DNA of 27,710 nt from CADEEV01 sp964442185 (GTDB taxonomy: Bacteria; Acidobacteriota; Vicinamibacteria; Fen-336): assembly GCA_964442185.1 (NCBI GenBank), contig CAYTWT010000284.1, positions 1 to 27,710 on the forward strand. Reading direction: 5' to 3'. The notes below the pieces were generated by a model. The model was given only the letters and a program-made list of their open reading frames with translations, had not been told where the DNA came from and ran no database searches. The position numbers and the translations under genes are program-made. Shown here one piece after another: positions 8,097 to 16,653 of this stretch; position 1 is the first letter of the stretch; every line of letters begins with the position of its first letter.

Positions 8097-8717
8097 TCAG
8101 CTCCTCTTGCGCGTTCCGGCGACGAGGCCTCGTTCGATCGCTCGGTCGACATGCGCGAGCAAGGCCTCCAGGGTCGGAGCGGGAAGTCTGCGTGCGGCCA
8201 CCGACAGCACCCGGTCACGGAAGTCACCGCCTGCCAACAGCAGCAGCGGCGGCGAGAGAACGGCGAGATGGAAGAGTAGCGGGCTCGTCGGGAGGAAGCG
8301 CCCGGCGAGCTCGCCTTCCTTGAGGGTCACCGCCACGAAGGAAAGGATTCGCGCGAAGGCGCGCGCCGTCTCGGCCTCCATGTTGCGGCCACCCGCGAGA
8401 ACCTCGCGGAGCATCAACTTCGGGAGCGCCGGCTGGGCATGGAAGCGCGCGACCAGGCCGCGGTAGAAGGCCCGCAGGCGCGCCTTCGGATCGCGGCTGC
8501 CCAGGAGCGCGTCGAGGTGCGCGTGAACCGGCCCCATCAGCCGCAACAGGACGGCCTGGTACAAGGCCTGCTTGTTGCCGAAGTGGTAGTAGATCATGGC
8601 CTTGTTGGCCGCGGCCTTGCGCGCGATCACGTCCACCCGGGCGCCACTGAAGCCGGTCTCCACGAACACGGCGGTGGCGGCCTTCAGCAACTTCTCGCGA
8701 GTCTCGTCCGTAGCCAT
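8097..8717 (-). CDS. TetR-family repressor, CecR-like
   Basis: A 206-residue TetR/AcrR regulator. Residues about 8-55 form the DNA-binding domain with the family motif IARKAAANKAMIYYHFGNKQALY. The C-terminal ligand domain contains PKLMLREVLAGG, resembling CecR-type regulators. The ATG at 8717 lies 3 bp from a 37-bp symmetric operator candidate (8721-8757) that also covers the probable -10 box, so the gene is probably autoregulated and controls the six exporter genes behind it. The stop sits 1 bp from the adaptor start. The ligand is probably a compound exported by the pump, but nothing in the sequence identifies it. Confidence 0.93.
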   Translation of the reverse strand: MATDETREKLLKAATAVFVETGFSGARVDVIARKAAANKAMIYYHFGNKQALYQAVLLRLMGPVHAHLDALLGSRDPKARLRAFYRGLVARFHAQPALPKLMLREVLAGGRNMEAETARAFARILSFVAVTLKEGELAGRFLPTSPLLFHLAVLSPPLLLLAGGDFRDRVLSVAARRLPAPTLEALLAHVDRAIERGLVAGTRKRS

Positions 8718-8720
8718 GGC

Positions 8721-8757
8721 TCAACTAACCAGTTGGTTCAACCGAAAGGTTAGTTGA
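8721..8757. promoter_or_regulatory. TetR operator candidate (nested palindrome)
   Basis: Perfect 10-bp arms TCAACTAACC (8721-8730) and GGTTAGTTGA (8748-8757) flank a 17-bp spacer. A second palindrome, GGTTCAACC (8735-8743), has exactly the same centre (8739). Further partial AACC/GGTT pairs (8723-8738 and AACC-N4-GGTT at 8740-8751) suggest two overlapping dimer sites. The position, between the -10 box and the repressor start, is that of an autoregulatory TetR operator. Confidence 0.65.
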
Positions 8758-8776
8758 ATCCAGCCCGGGATGTCAA
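8747..8776 (-). promoter_or_regulatory. Promoter of the repressor-exporter operon
   Basis: On the minus strand a perfect TTGACA (8776-8771) is followed, after 17-18 bases, by CTAACC/TAACCT as a weak -10. The weak -10 lies inside the right arm of the operator dyad, so bound repressor would block RNA polymerase. Transcription would start near 8740, about 23 bases before the repressor ATG. Confidence 0.55.
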
Positions 8777-8844
8777 GCGCTTCTGTTCTTCCCTCCCGGC
8801 TCAGCTCAGTTCGGCAACAGACGCGCGACCAGCTCTTCTTCTTC

Positions 8845-9399
8845 CTAGAGCCGGGGCAGCGTCAGGGACTGTTGGGCCTGGTACTTGCCCTTCTTGTCCG
8901 CGTAGGAGGTTTCGCACGGCTCGTCGCTCTCGAAGAACAGCACTTGCGCAATGCCCTCGTTGGCGTAGATCTTCGCCGGCAGCGGCGTCGTGTTCGAGAC
9001 CTCGAGCGTCACGATGCCCTCCCACTCCGGCTCGAAGGGCGTCACGTTGACGATCACGCCGCAGCGCGCGTAGGTGGATTTCCCGACGCACAGCGTGATC
9101 ACGTTCCTCGGGATGCGGAAGTACTCGACCGTGCGCGCGAGCGCGAAGGAGTTGGGCGGGATGATGCAGACCTCGCTCTTCACGTCCACGAACGACTTCG
9201 GGTCGAAGTTCTTGGGGTCTACGATCGACGAGTTGATGTTGGTGAAGATCTTGAACTCGTCCGCGATCCGGATGTCGTAGCCGTAGGACGAGAGCCCGTA
9301 CGAGATCACGCCCGCTCGAACCTGCTTGTCCGTGAAGGGCTCGATCATCTTGTGCTCGAGGGCCATCTTCTTGATCCAGCTGTCAGGCTTGACCGACAT
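8845..9399 (-). CDS. dcd: dCTP deaminase
   Basis: A 184-residue cytosolic enzyme that deaminates dCTP to dUTP (or, in bifunctional members, to dUMP), feeding thymidylate synthesis. The family signature GKSTYARCG is at 106-114, the catalytic glutamate is in VTLEVSN (Glu133), and a C-terminal lid ends in KGKYQAQQSLTLPRL. Length is close to the family's 185-195. The ATG at 9399 has GGGAGG four bases upstream. A perfect 6-bp hairpin (GCGCCC-N3-GGGCGC, 9416-9430) lies in the 83-bp gap just upstream; it lacks a U-tract, so it is not a convincing terminator and dcd may be read with the suc-ndk operon. Whether it is mono- or bifunctional cannot be settled by eye. Confidence 0.96.
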   Translation of the reverse strand: MSVKPDSWIKKMALEHKMIEPFTDKQVRAGVISYGLSSYGYDIRIADEFKIFTNINSSIVDPKNFDPKSFVDVKSEVCIIPPNSFALARTVEYFRIPRNVITLCVGKSTYARCGVIVNVTPFEPEWEGIVTLEVSNTTPLPAKIYANEGIAQVLFFESDEPCETSYADKKGKYQAQQSLTLPRL

Positions 9400-9482
9400 T
9401 CCGCCTCCCGTGGTGGCGCCCCTTGGGCGCGCAACGCGGCCGTAAGGATTTCACGAGAGGCTGTAGACAGGCAAGGCAGCCG

Positions 9483-10964
9483 CTACTTGCCGAGCAACCG
9501 CCGCAGCGCGCCGCCGCCTTCGGCGGCCGTGGCCGGTTGGAGCGAGAGCAGTTCCGCCTGCGCCTCGTGGTAGCGTGGCTTCAGGGCCAGCGCCTTGCGG
9601 AAGCAGGCCGCCGCCAGCGCGTTCGCTCCGCCCGCCTTGTAGATCGTCCCGAGCAGGCAGTGGGCCTCTGCGTTACCCGGGTCCTCGTCGATCGCAGCCT
9701 TGAGCTCCGCTTCAGCGGCGCGCCGACCCTCGCCGCTCTTCAGCCTCGCCTCGGCGCGCAGCACTCGCGCCCGGCGACGCAGGCGGCCCGAAGCGCCTCG
9801 CAGCGCCTCGTCCACGAGCGAGAAGCCCTCGTGCTGCCGGCCGGCGCCCAGAGCCTCGGCGGCCCGGTCCAGCATCTCCTCGATCTGCTTGGGATCGACG
9901 ACCACCTGCGGTTCGGGCGCCTGCGGGGGCTGGGGAGCCACAGCCGCCGGTGCCTCGGAACGCCGGTCGTAGCGGGCGCGGGCGGCCGGGTCGGAGAGGA
10001 CCCGGTGCGCCTCGCTCAGACGCGCGAAGAGGGCCTCGAGGGCCAGCTTGAGGTCGCTCAGCCCCGGCTCGCGATGCACGTCGGGGTGATAGAGCCTGGC
10101 CAGGCGCAAGTGCGCCGCCAGGATCTCCGCCTCCGGCGCGTCCGGGGCGACCCCCAGCACCTCGTAGTGGTCGCGCATGGCGAAGCTCGCGTGGGTTTCG
10201 ATGATGTGCTTGCGCAGGGAGGCGGTCGCAGGCCTCTTTCCGGACGTGCCGGGGGGCAAGTAGAGAACCATCCCGATGTAGAGCAGGCCGAAAAGGCTGC
10301 GCTCGGCCTCGTCCCGGCCCACGGGTGCGAGGCTCAGGACCTCGCGCGCCGTGAGATTGCCGTCGACGCGCGAGAGGATGAACCCGTCCGTGGGAGTGAG
10401 GGCTACGCTCTGGAGGCGCAGCAGCGGGTCGCTGGTGAGGGCGAGAACGCGGTCCGGGTCGCCCAGATGGAACCGGATGATGTCGGGATCCGGGACGCTC
10501 CAGACCGCGTCGAGAATCACCTCGGCTGTCGACAGCCGCAGCGGCTTGTCGTAGCCCCGGAAGCTCTCCCTAGCCTGCTCTTCGAAGGCGTAGCTCCCGT
10601 CGGGCCACGAGAAGATCGTGAGCAGCACCTCGCGCACCTGGAGCGCCAAAGCATCATCGAGACCGTCCGCATCGAGCAGTCCCAGGTCCAGGAGAATCTG
10701 CCCGAGGCGGCGGCCGGTGACCGTGACCATCTCGGCGGCGCGTTCGCGATCCCACTGCGTCAGCAGGCCGTGGCGAACCAGCGTTTCGCCGAGGTGGCAC
10801 TCCTTGATGTTGGTGGCGCCGTAGACGATGCTGCCGCCGATGAAGCAGATGCTGCCGCGCTCAGCGCCTCGCGTGACGTGAAGCAGGCCGGTGCGCCGTT
10901 CCACGTAGAGGGCCCGCAGCACCGCGGGGAGAACGCCCTGGGCGATCTCGCCTGCAGCGTCCAA
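9483..10964 (-). CDS. DUF4388 + J-domain + TPR protein
   Basis: A protein of about 493 residues built from three parts. Residues about 1-115 form a DUF4388-like (PATAN-type) domain with RTGLLHV and a GSIVYGA turn; a linker region follows. Around 225-295 is a J-domain (DHYEVLGVAPDAPEAEI, HPD motif present, then SDPAARARYDRR). The rest is an alanine-rich linker and TPR-like helical repeats (NAEAHCLLGTIYKAGG, ACFRKALALKPRYHEA). J-domains stimulate Hsp70 (DnaK); TPRs bind proteins. DUF4388 proteins are frequent in delta-type bacteria and often tied to signalling or motility, but the role of this one is unknown. No ATG gives a natural N-terminus. I chose TTG at 10964, six bases after the ndk stop; its ribosome site is weak. 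The same frame extends upstream across ndk and is disregarded. Confidence 0.85.
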   Translation of the reverse strand: MDAAGEIAQGVLPAVLRALYVERRTGLLHVTRGAERGSICFIGGSIVYGATNIKECHLGETLVRHGLLTQWDRERAAEMVTVTGRRLGQILLDLGLLDADGLDDALALQVREVLLTIFSWPDGSYAFEEQARESFRGYDKPLRLSTAEVILDAVWSVPDPDIIRFHLGDPDRVLALTSDPLLRLQSVALTPTDGFILSRVDGNLTAREVLSLAPVGRDEAERSLFGLLYIGMVLYLPPGTSGKRPATASLRKHIIETHASFAMRDHYEVLGVAPDAPEAEILAAHLRLARLYHPDVHREPGLSDLKLALEALFARLSEAHRVLSDPAARARYDRRSEAPAAVAPQPPQAPEPQVVVDPKQIEEMLDRAAEALGAGRQHEGFSLVDEALRGASGRLRRRARVLRAEARLKSGEGRRAAEAELKAAIDEDPGNAEAHCLLGTIYKAGGANALAAACFRKALALKPRYHEAQAELLSLQPATAAEGGGALRRLLGK

Positions 10965-10969
10965 GCTTG

Positions 10970-11386
10970 CTAGCCGATCTCGATCCCGGGAAAGAAGTAG
11001 CCGATCTCGAAGGCCGCGGTCTCGGGCGCATCCGACCCGTGGATCGCGTTCGCTTCGAGCGAGGCCGCGAAGTCCTTGCGGATCGTGCCGGTGGCGGCCT
11101 TCGCGGGGTCTGTCGCGCCCATGATCTCGCGCAGATGCAGGATCGCGTTGTCGCGCTCGAGGACCAGGCTCAGGCACGGGCCCGAAGACATGAAGTCGCA
11201 CAGACTGGCGAAGAACGGACGCGCCTTGTGGACGTGGTAGAAGCCCTCGGCCTCGCGCCGCGTCAGGTGACGCAGGCGCAACCCGACGAGACTGAAGCCC
11301 GCCTTCTCGATCCGGTCGAGGATGGCCCCCACCGCCTTCGCCTTGACGGCGTCCGGCTTGATGATGGAAAAGGTACGTTGCTTCAA
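10970..11386 (-). CDS. ndk: Nucleoside-diphosphate kinase
   Basis: A 138-residue kinase that transfers the gamma-phosphate from ATP or GTP to other nucleoside diphosphates through a phosphohistidine. It has the N-terminal strand TFSIIKPDAV, the helix motif FYHVHKARPFF and the active-site motif NAIHGSDAPE with His116. Length is normal for the family (about 135-145). The start codon is TTG with GGGGAG nine bases upstream. It lies 12 bp after sucD. Succinyl-CoA synthetase makes ATP or GTP, and Ndk equilibrates these pools, so the arrangement makes metabolic sense. Confidence 0.97.
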   Translation of the reverse strand: MKQRTFSIIKPDAVKAKAVGAILDRIEKAGFSLVGLRLRHLTRREAEGFYHVHKARPFFASLCDFMSSGPCLSLVLERDNAILHLREIMGATDPAKAATGTIRKDFAASLEANAIHGSDAPETAAFEIGYFFPGIEIG

Positions 11387-11398
11387 TGCTGGTCTCCC

Positions 11399-12273
11399 CT
11401 ACTTCTTCCTGAGTAGCTTGGCGACCGCCGTGCCGATCTCGGCGGGCGACTTCACGACGTGGATGCCAGCGGCCTTCATCGCCTTCATCTTTTCGGCGGC
11501 AGTGCCCTTGCCGCCGGAGATGATGGCGCCTGCATGGCCCATGCGGCGGCCCGGAGGCGCGGTCTGGCCGGCGATGAAGCCCACGACCGGTTTCTCGACG
11601 TGCTTCTTGATGTAGGCCGCGGCCTCTTCCTCGGCGTTGCCGCCGATCTCGCCGATCATGACGATCGCCCTGGTGCCGCGGTCGTTGTTGAACAGCTCGA
11701 GCGCGCTCTTGTGGTCGGTGCCGATGATCGGGTCGCCGCCGATGCCGATGCAGGTGGACTGGCCGATGCCGAGCGCCGTGAGCTGGCCGACGGCTTCGTA
11801 GGTGAGCGTGCCGCTGCGCGAGACGACCCCGACCGAGCCGCCCGTGTGGACGTGGCCGGGCATGATCCCGACCTTGCACTTCTCCCCCGGCGAGATGATG
11901 CCGGGGCAGTTGGGGCCGATCAGTCGCGTATTGCCCTTGTCCTTCAGGTAGGCCGCCGCCTTCACCATGTCCAGCGTCGGGATGCCCTCGGTGATGCAGA
12001 CCACGAGCGGGATGCCGGCGTCGCAGGCCTCCATGATGGCGTCGGCCGCGCCGGACGGCGGGACGAAGATCACGGAGACGTTCGCTCCGGTCTTGCGCAC
12101 GGCCTGCTCTACGCTGTCGAAGAGCGGAAAGCCTTCGGCCTTCGTGCCGCCCTTGCCGGGCGTCACGCCGCCGACCACGCTCGTCCCGTAGTCGCGGCAG
12201 CCGAGCGCGTGGAAGCTGCCATGCTTGCCCATGCCCTGGACCAGGAGCCGCGTGTCGCGACCGACGAGGACGC

Positions 12274-12277
<4 letters not shown>
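11399..12277 (-). CDS. sucD: Succinyl-CoA synthetase alpha subunit
   Basis: A 292-residue subunit of the TCA-cycle enzyme that turns succinyl-CoA, Pi and ADP/GDP into succinate, CoA and ATP/GTP. It has the CoA-binding Rossmann domain (1-125), VGGVTPGKGG, GPNCPGIISPGE, and the phosphohistidine motif MGHAGAI (His248). One oddity: the glycine-rich CoA loop reads QGMGKHGSFH, one residue shorter than the usual QGxTGxxGxFH, so the threonine is missing. The start is GTG and overlaps the sucC stop (GTGA), so translation is coupled to sucC and gives the 1:1 ratio needed for the heteromer. Confidence 0.96.
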
Positions 12278-13446
<1,169 letters not shown>

Positions 13447-13506
13447 TGCGTCTCGTCTCCTTCGACGGATCAGGCCGGGGGCCAGGGCCCGCAACGAAAG
13501 CGGCTG

Positions 13507-13535
13507 ATGATAGTGACCGCCCGGAGGGCAGTCAA
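13507..13535 (-). promoter_or_regulatory. Promoter of the sucCD-ndk operon, with a dyad in the spacer
   Basis: On the minus strand TTGACT (13535-13530) and TATCAT (13512-13507) are separated by exactly 17 bases; each matches the sigma70 consensus at five of six positions. The spacer holds a hairpin-like dyad, ACTGCCC-TCC-GGGCGGT, which could be an operator or the remains of a terminator for the trkA-like gene. The leader would be about 55 bases. Confidence 0.6.
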
Positions 13536-13555
13536 ACAGGCCGTTGCTGCCACAC

Positions 13556-14224
13556 CTACCTGGCCGGACCGAAGAGCTGCGCGAGAGCCTCGGCGCCCTC
13601 TTCGTCCACGATCGCCAGCACCTCGTCGCCCGCGGCGAAGGCCAGCGGCCCGCGCGGGATCACTATCTCGCCGCCGCGAATGATCGCCGCAATTACGCTG
13701 TTCTTGGGCAGCGGCAGGTCGCGCAGCGGCACACCCACCGCCCGCGCCCCGGCCGGGATCTTCTCGCTCACCAGCGAGAAGCGGCCCCGGCGCAGCTTCA
13801 GCAGCGTCATCATGTCGCCGAGCGACATCTCCTGCTCGATCAGCTTCGCGAGGATGTCGGACTGGTTGAGCGCGACGTCGACGTGGAACTTGGCGTCGAA
13901 CAACCAGGCGCTCCGTGGGTTGTTGATGCAGGCGATCGTGCGCGGCACCTTGTAGCGCTCGCGGGCGATGAAACACAGCGACAGGTTCTCGGCATCCTCG
14001 CTGGTGCAGGCCGCGAGCACGTTGGCACGCTCGATGCCGGCGCCGGACAGCACGCGGGGATCGGTCGCGTTGCCTTCGTAGATGCTCTCGGTCGGCAGCT
14101 CGCGGTGAAGGTGCGTAAGCACCTCGCGCCGGTGCTCGATCACCTGCACCTCGTGCTTCTGCTCGATCAGGTAGCGCGTCAGCTGCGCGCCCGTGCGCCC
14201 GCCGCCGGCGATCACCACGAACAT
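13556..14224 (-). CDS. TrkA-like KTN/RCK potassium-transport regulator (N and C domains)
   Basis: A 222-residue cytosolic protein. Residues 1-120 are a Rossmann TrkA-N/RCK domain with the dinucleotide motif GGGRTG and an acidic end to beta-2 (VIEHR), which favours NAD(H). Residues about 140-220 are a TrkA-C domain (AVGVPLRDLPLPKNSVIAAI, then FAAGDEVLAIVDE). The usual GD of the N domain is GN here (YEGNATDP). Such proteins gate K+ channels and transporters in response to nucleotides or ions. It starts 3 bp after a second, smaller RCK protein and directly behind a KimA-like K+ importer, so it very probably controls that importer. No Trk/Ktr channel gene is visible in the window. Confidence 0.93.
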   Translation of the reverse strand: MFVVIAGGGRTGAQLTRYLIEQKHEVQVIEHRREVLTHLHRELPTESIYEGNATDPRVLSGAGIERANVLAACTSEDAENLSLCFIARERYKVPRTIACINNPRSAWLFDAKFHVDVALNQSDILAKLIEQEMSLGDMMTLLKLRRGRFSLVSEKIPAGARAVGVPLRDLPLPKNSVIAAIIRGGEIVIPRGPLAFAAGDEVLAIVDEEGAEALAQLFGPAR

Positions 14225-14227
14225 GCG

Positions 14228-14647
14228 CTAGCGCCCTCCCGTGGCGCGCGGCCGCTCGAGCAGCTCCTCGATACGCGAGGCGCCCCAGGCCGTGGAGCTC
14301 ACCACGTCGAGGCCGAAGCTCTCGAACAGCGGCTGCCAGCGCGGGTCGTAGTTGCGCACCACCACGTTCGGCACGCCGTAGACGCTGCGCGCCACGTGGC
14401 CGACCACTGCGTTCACCGGGTCCGAGTTGGTGACGGCCGCCAGGCCGCTCGCCTGCTCGATGCCCGCGTTCTTCAGCACGTGCTCCGCGAGCACTTCGGC
14501 CTCGATGGTCCGGCCCCGGTAGTTCGGCGGTAGATGCCCGAACGACGCCCCGACGTGGTCGATGATCGTGATCTCGTGGCCCTTGCCCTGGAGGCCCGCG
14601 GCCAGCTCGGAACCCACGCGCCCACAGCCGACGATGACGATGAACAC
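14228..14647 (-). CDS. Single-domain TrkA-N (KTN/RCK) protein
   Basis: A 139-residue protein made of one TrkA-N domain only: MFIVIVGCGRVG at the N-terminus (GxGxxG motif), beta-2 ending in IIDH, then LKNAGIEQASGLAAVTNSDPVN. The usual GDxTD motif is absent (it reads EAEVLAEH), so ligand binding may be altered. There is no TrkA-C domain; the chain ends in a charged tail after AWGASRIEELL. The GTG start shares one base with the stop of the importer gene. It may form a mixed octameric ring with the full-length TrkA-like protein encoded next. It could also be a stand-alone nucleotide sensor. Confidence 0.9.
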   Translation of the reverse strand: MFIVIVGCGRVGSELAAGLQGKGHEITIIDHVGASFGHLPPNYRGRTIEAEVLAEHVLKNAGIEQASGLAAVTNSDPVNAVVGHVARSVYGVPNVVVRNYDPRWQPLFESFGLDVVSSTAWGASRIEELLERPRATGGR

Positions 14648-16614
14648 TACTCCTCCTCGGGCCCTTTGACGTCCAGATGATAGGGCACGTTGGTGATCAC
14701 GATGCCGGGCCGGAACAGCAGGGCGAGCCGCAGCACTACAGCGGTCTGGGCGTGCAGCAGGTTATGCCAGGTCTTGCGCGGCACGAACTGCGGCACGACG
14801 ATCGTGATCGTCTCATTCGGCTGACGGTGGTCGGCGACTCTGCGAATGTAGTCGAGCGTGGGCTCGATCAGCATCCGGTAGGGCGAATCGAGGATCACCA
14901 GCCGCACCCCGTTGCCCCACAGGCCCCACTTCCGGCGCAAGCTCTCCGCTGATTCCGGATCGATCGAGACGTGCACAGCCGTGATGTCGTCGGAAAGGGC
15001 CCGCGCATAGCGCAGCGCCGCGAGCGTGCCACGATGCACGCTGCTCACCGGCAGGATGACGCGGTGGCGCTGGATGCGGGCCGGGGCGCCGTAGGCATCG
15101 AGCGAGAGCGCGGCGGCGAGTGCCCGGTAGTGGCGATGGATAGCGAAGAACAGCGCCACCAGGGCGGGGATCACGATCACCACGAACCAGGCGCCCTCGC
15201 GAAACTTGGTGACCGCGAAGACCATCATCACGGCTCCGGTGAGAACGGCTCCGACGCCGTTCAGCAGGGCTTTGCCCGCCGAGCCCGGGTCCTTGCGTGC
15301 GCGCCACCAGCGCCGCGTCATGCCCGCCTGCGAGAGCGTGAAGGACAAGAACACGCCGATCGCGTAGAGCGGGATGAGAGCCGTGACACTGGCATCGAAG
15401 ATCGCGATCAGCAGCGACGCCAGAATCGCGAGCGCTCCGATCCCGCGGGAAAAGACCAGGCGGCTGCCCCGGTACGTGAGCTGTCGGGGCAGATAGCCGT
15501 CGGCGGCTTGCAACGCGCCCAGGCGCGGGAAGCCGTTGAAGGCCGTGTTGGCCGCCATCACCAGGATCAAGGTCGTTGCGCCGATCGTCCCGAGGTATAG
15601 CGGCCCTCGCCCCCCGAAGACAGTGCGCGCGATCTGCGAGATGACAGTCTCGCGCTCGGACGGAGTGGCTCCGATATGGACGGCGAGGTAGGAGATCGAG
15701 AGAAACAGCGTCGCCAGGATCCCGGCCATCAGCAGCAAGGTCGCAGCGGCATTCCGGCTACGCGGTTCCTTGAACGCGGTGACCCCGTTCGAGATCGCCT
15801 CGACACCGGTGAGGGCGGTGGTGCCGTTCGAGAAGGCGTGCAGCAGCAGGAACAGCGTCAGGGCATGGGTCGCGGGCTCGAGCTGCGGCGGGTCCGGCAC
15901 GGCGCCGAGCGCGCCGCTGAAATGTCGGGCAAGCCCGAGGCCGACGGTGAGCGCCATCATGGCGACGAAGAAGTAGCTCGGCACGGCGAACAGCGTCCCC
16001 GATTCCCGGACGCCCCGTAGGTTGATGATTCCGATCAGGAACACGAAGCACACAGCCAGGGCCACCCGGTGGCCCAGCAGGGCGGGAAAGGCGGACGCGA
16101 TCTGGGCCACACCTGACGACACCGACACGGCCACAGTCAGGACGTAGTCCGTGAGCAGGGCGGCCCCGGCGATCTGCGCCGGCAGCTCGCCCAGGTTGTC
16201 GCGCGCGACGATGTAGGCGCCGCCACCTCCGGGGTAGGCATGGATCGTCTGCTGGTACGAGAGCGTGACGATCGCCAGCAGCGCGACGATCGCTACCGAG
16301 ATCGGCAATGCAAATGCGAACGCGGCCGCGCCGGCCGCGGCCAGGACGATCAGGATCTCCTGGGTGGCATAGGCAGTAGACGAGAGCGCGTCGGAAGCGA
16401 AGACCGCCAGCCCCACCGTCTTGCCGATGGCTTCATCGGAGGCATCGGCGGTGGCCAGGGGCCGGCCGAAGAACCAGTGTCGCCAGCTCGTTTCGGGAAG
16501 CGGCGCCCCTGAGAGGGCCTGGGTGGCGGGTTTTGGCTGAGTGGACAAGCGCTTTCGAAGGCGCGGCGCCTCCGATCGGCGGAGAGAGTAGCACGAGCGC
16601 AGTTCGGCTATCAT
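14647..16614 (-). CDS. KimA-like potassium importer (APC superfamily, KUP-related)
   Basis: A membrane transporter of about 655 residues. The N-terminal motif FGRPLAT and SDALSSTAYATQEIL (74-88), then HAYPGGGGAYIVARDNLG and TDYVLTVAVSVSSG, match B. subtilis KimA (YdaO), a high-affinity K+/H+ symporter, as I remember it. Twelve membrane segments cover about 70-480. The C-terminal 150 residues are cytosolic with an UspA-like fold (ILPVSSVHRGTLAALRYAR ... TIVVPQF), as in KimA. Two RCK proteins follow at once. The start is uncertain: ATG at 16614 has only a weak ribosome site and adds about 30 residues before the conserved region; TTG at 16548 is the alternative. The frame open upstream to 17643 lies antisense to the HEAT gene and is not used. 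An amino-acid permease is the less likely alternative. Confidence 0.88.
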   Translation of the reverse strand: MIAELRSCYSLRRSEAPRLRKRLSTQPKPATQALSGAPLPETSWRHWFFGRPLATADASDEAIGKTVGLAVFASDALSSTAYATQEILIVLAAAGAAAFAFALPISVAIVALLAIVTLSYQQTIHAYPGGGGAYIVARDNLGELPAQIAGAALLTDYVLTVAVSVSSGVAQIASAFPALLGHRVALAVCFVFLIGIINLRGVRESGTLFAVPSYFFVAMMALTVGLGLARHFSGALGAVPDPPQLEPATHALTLFLLLHAFSNGTTALTGVEAISNGVTAFKEPRSRNAAATLLLMAGILATLFLSISYLAVHIGATPSERETVISQIARTVFGGRGPLYLGTIGATTLILVMAANTAFNGFPRLGALQAADGYLPRQLTYRGSRLVFSRGIGALAILASLLIAIFDASVTALIPLYAIGVFLSFTLSQAGMTRRWWRARKDPGSAGKALLNGVGAVLTGAVMMVFAVTKFREGAWFVVIVIPALVALFFAIHRHYRALAAALSLDAYGAPARIQRHRVILPVSSVHRGTLAALRYARALSDDITAVHVSIDPESAESLRRKWGLWGNGVRLVILDSPYRMLIEPTLDYIRRVADHRQPNETITIVVPQFVPRKTWHNLLHAQTAVVLRLALLFRPGIVITNVPYHLDVKGPEEE

Positions 16615-16653
16615 CTCGCCGTCGCCAGCGCTGAAGCGGCGCGAGAACGAAGC

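Noticed and set aside
9416..9430. Hairpin GCGCCC-N3-GGGCGC upstream of dcd, considered as a terminator
   Set aside because: Only 6 bp with no T-tract, and such short GC palindromes are frequent in this DNA.
9423..10973. 516-residue plus-strand open frame opposite the J-domain gene
   Set aside because: Antisense shadow of a gene with recognisable J and TPR motifs; no domain or ribosome site of its own.
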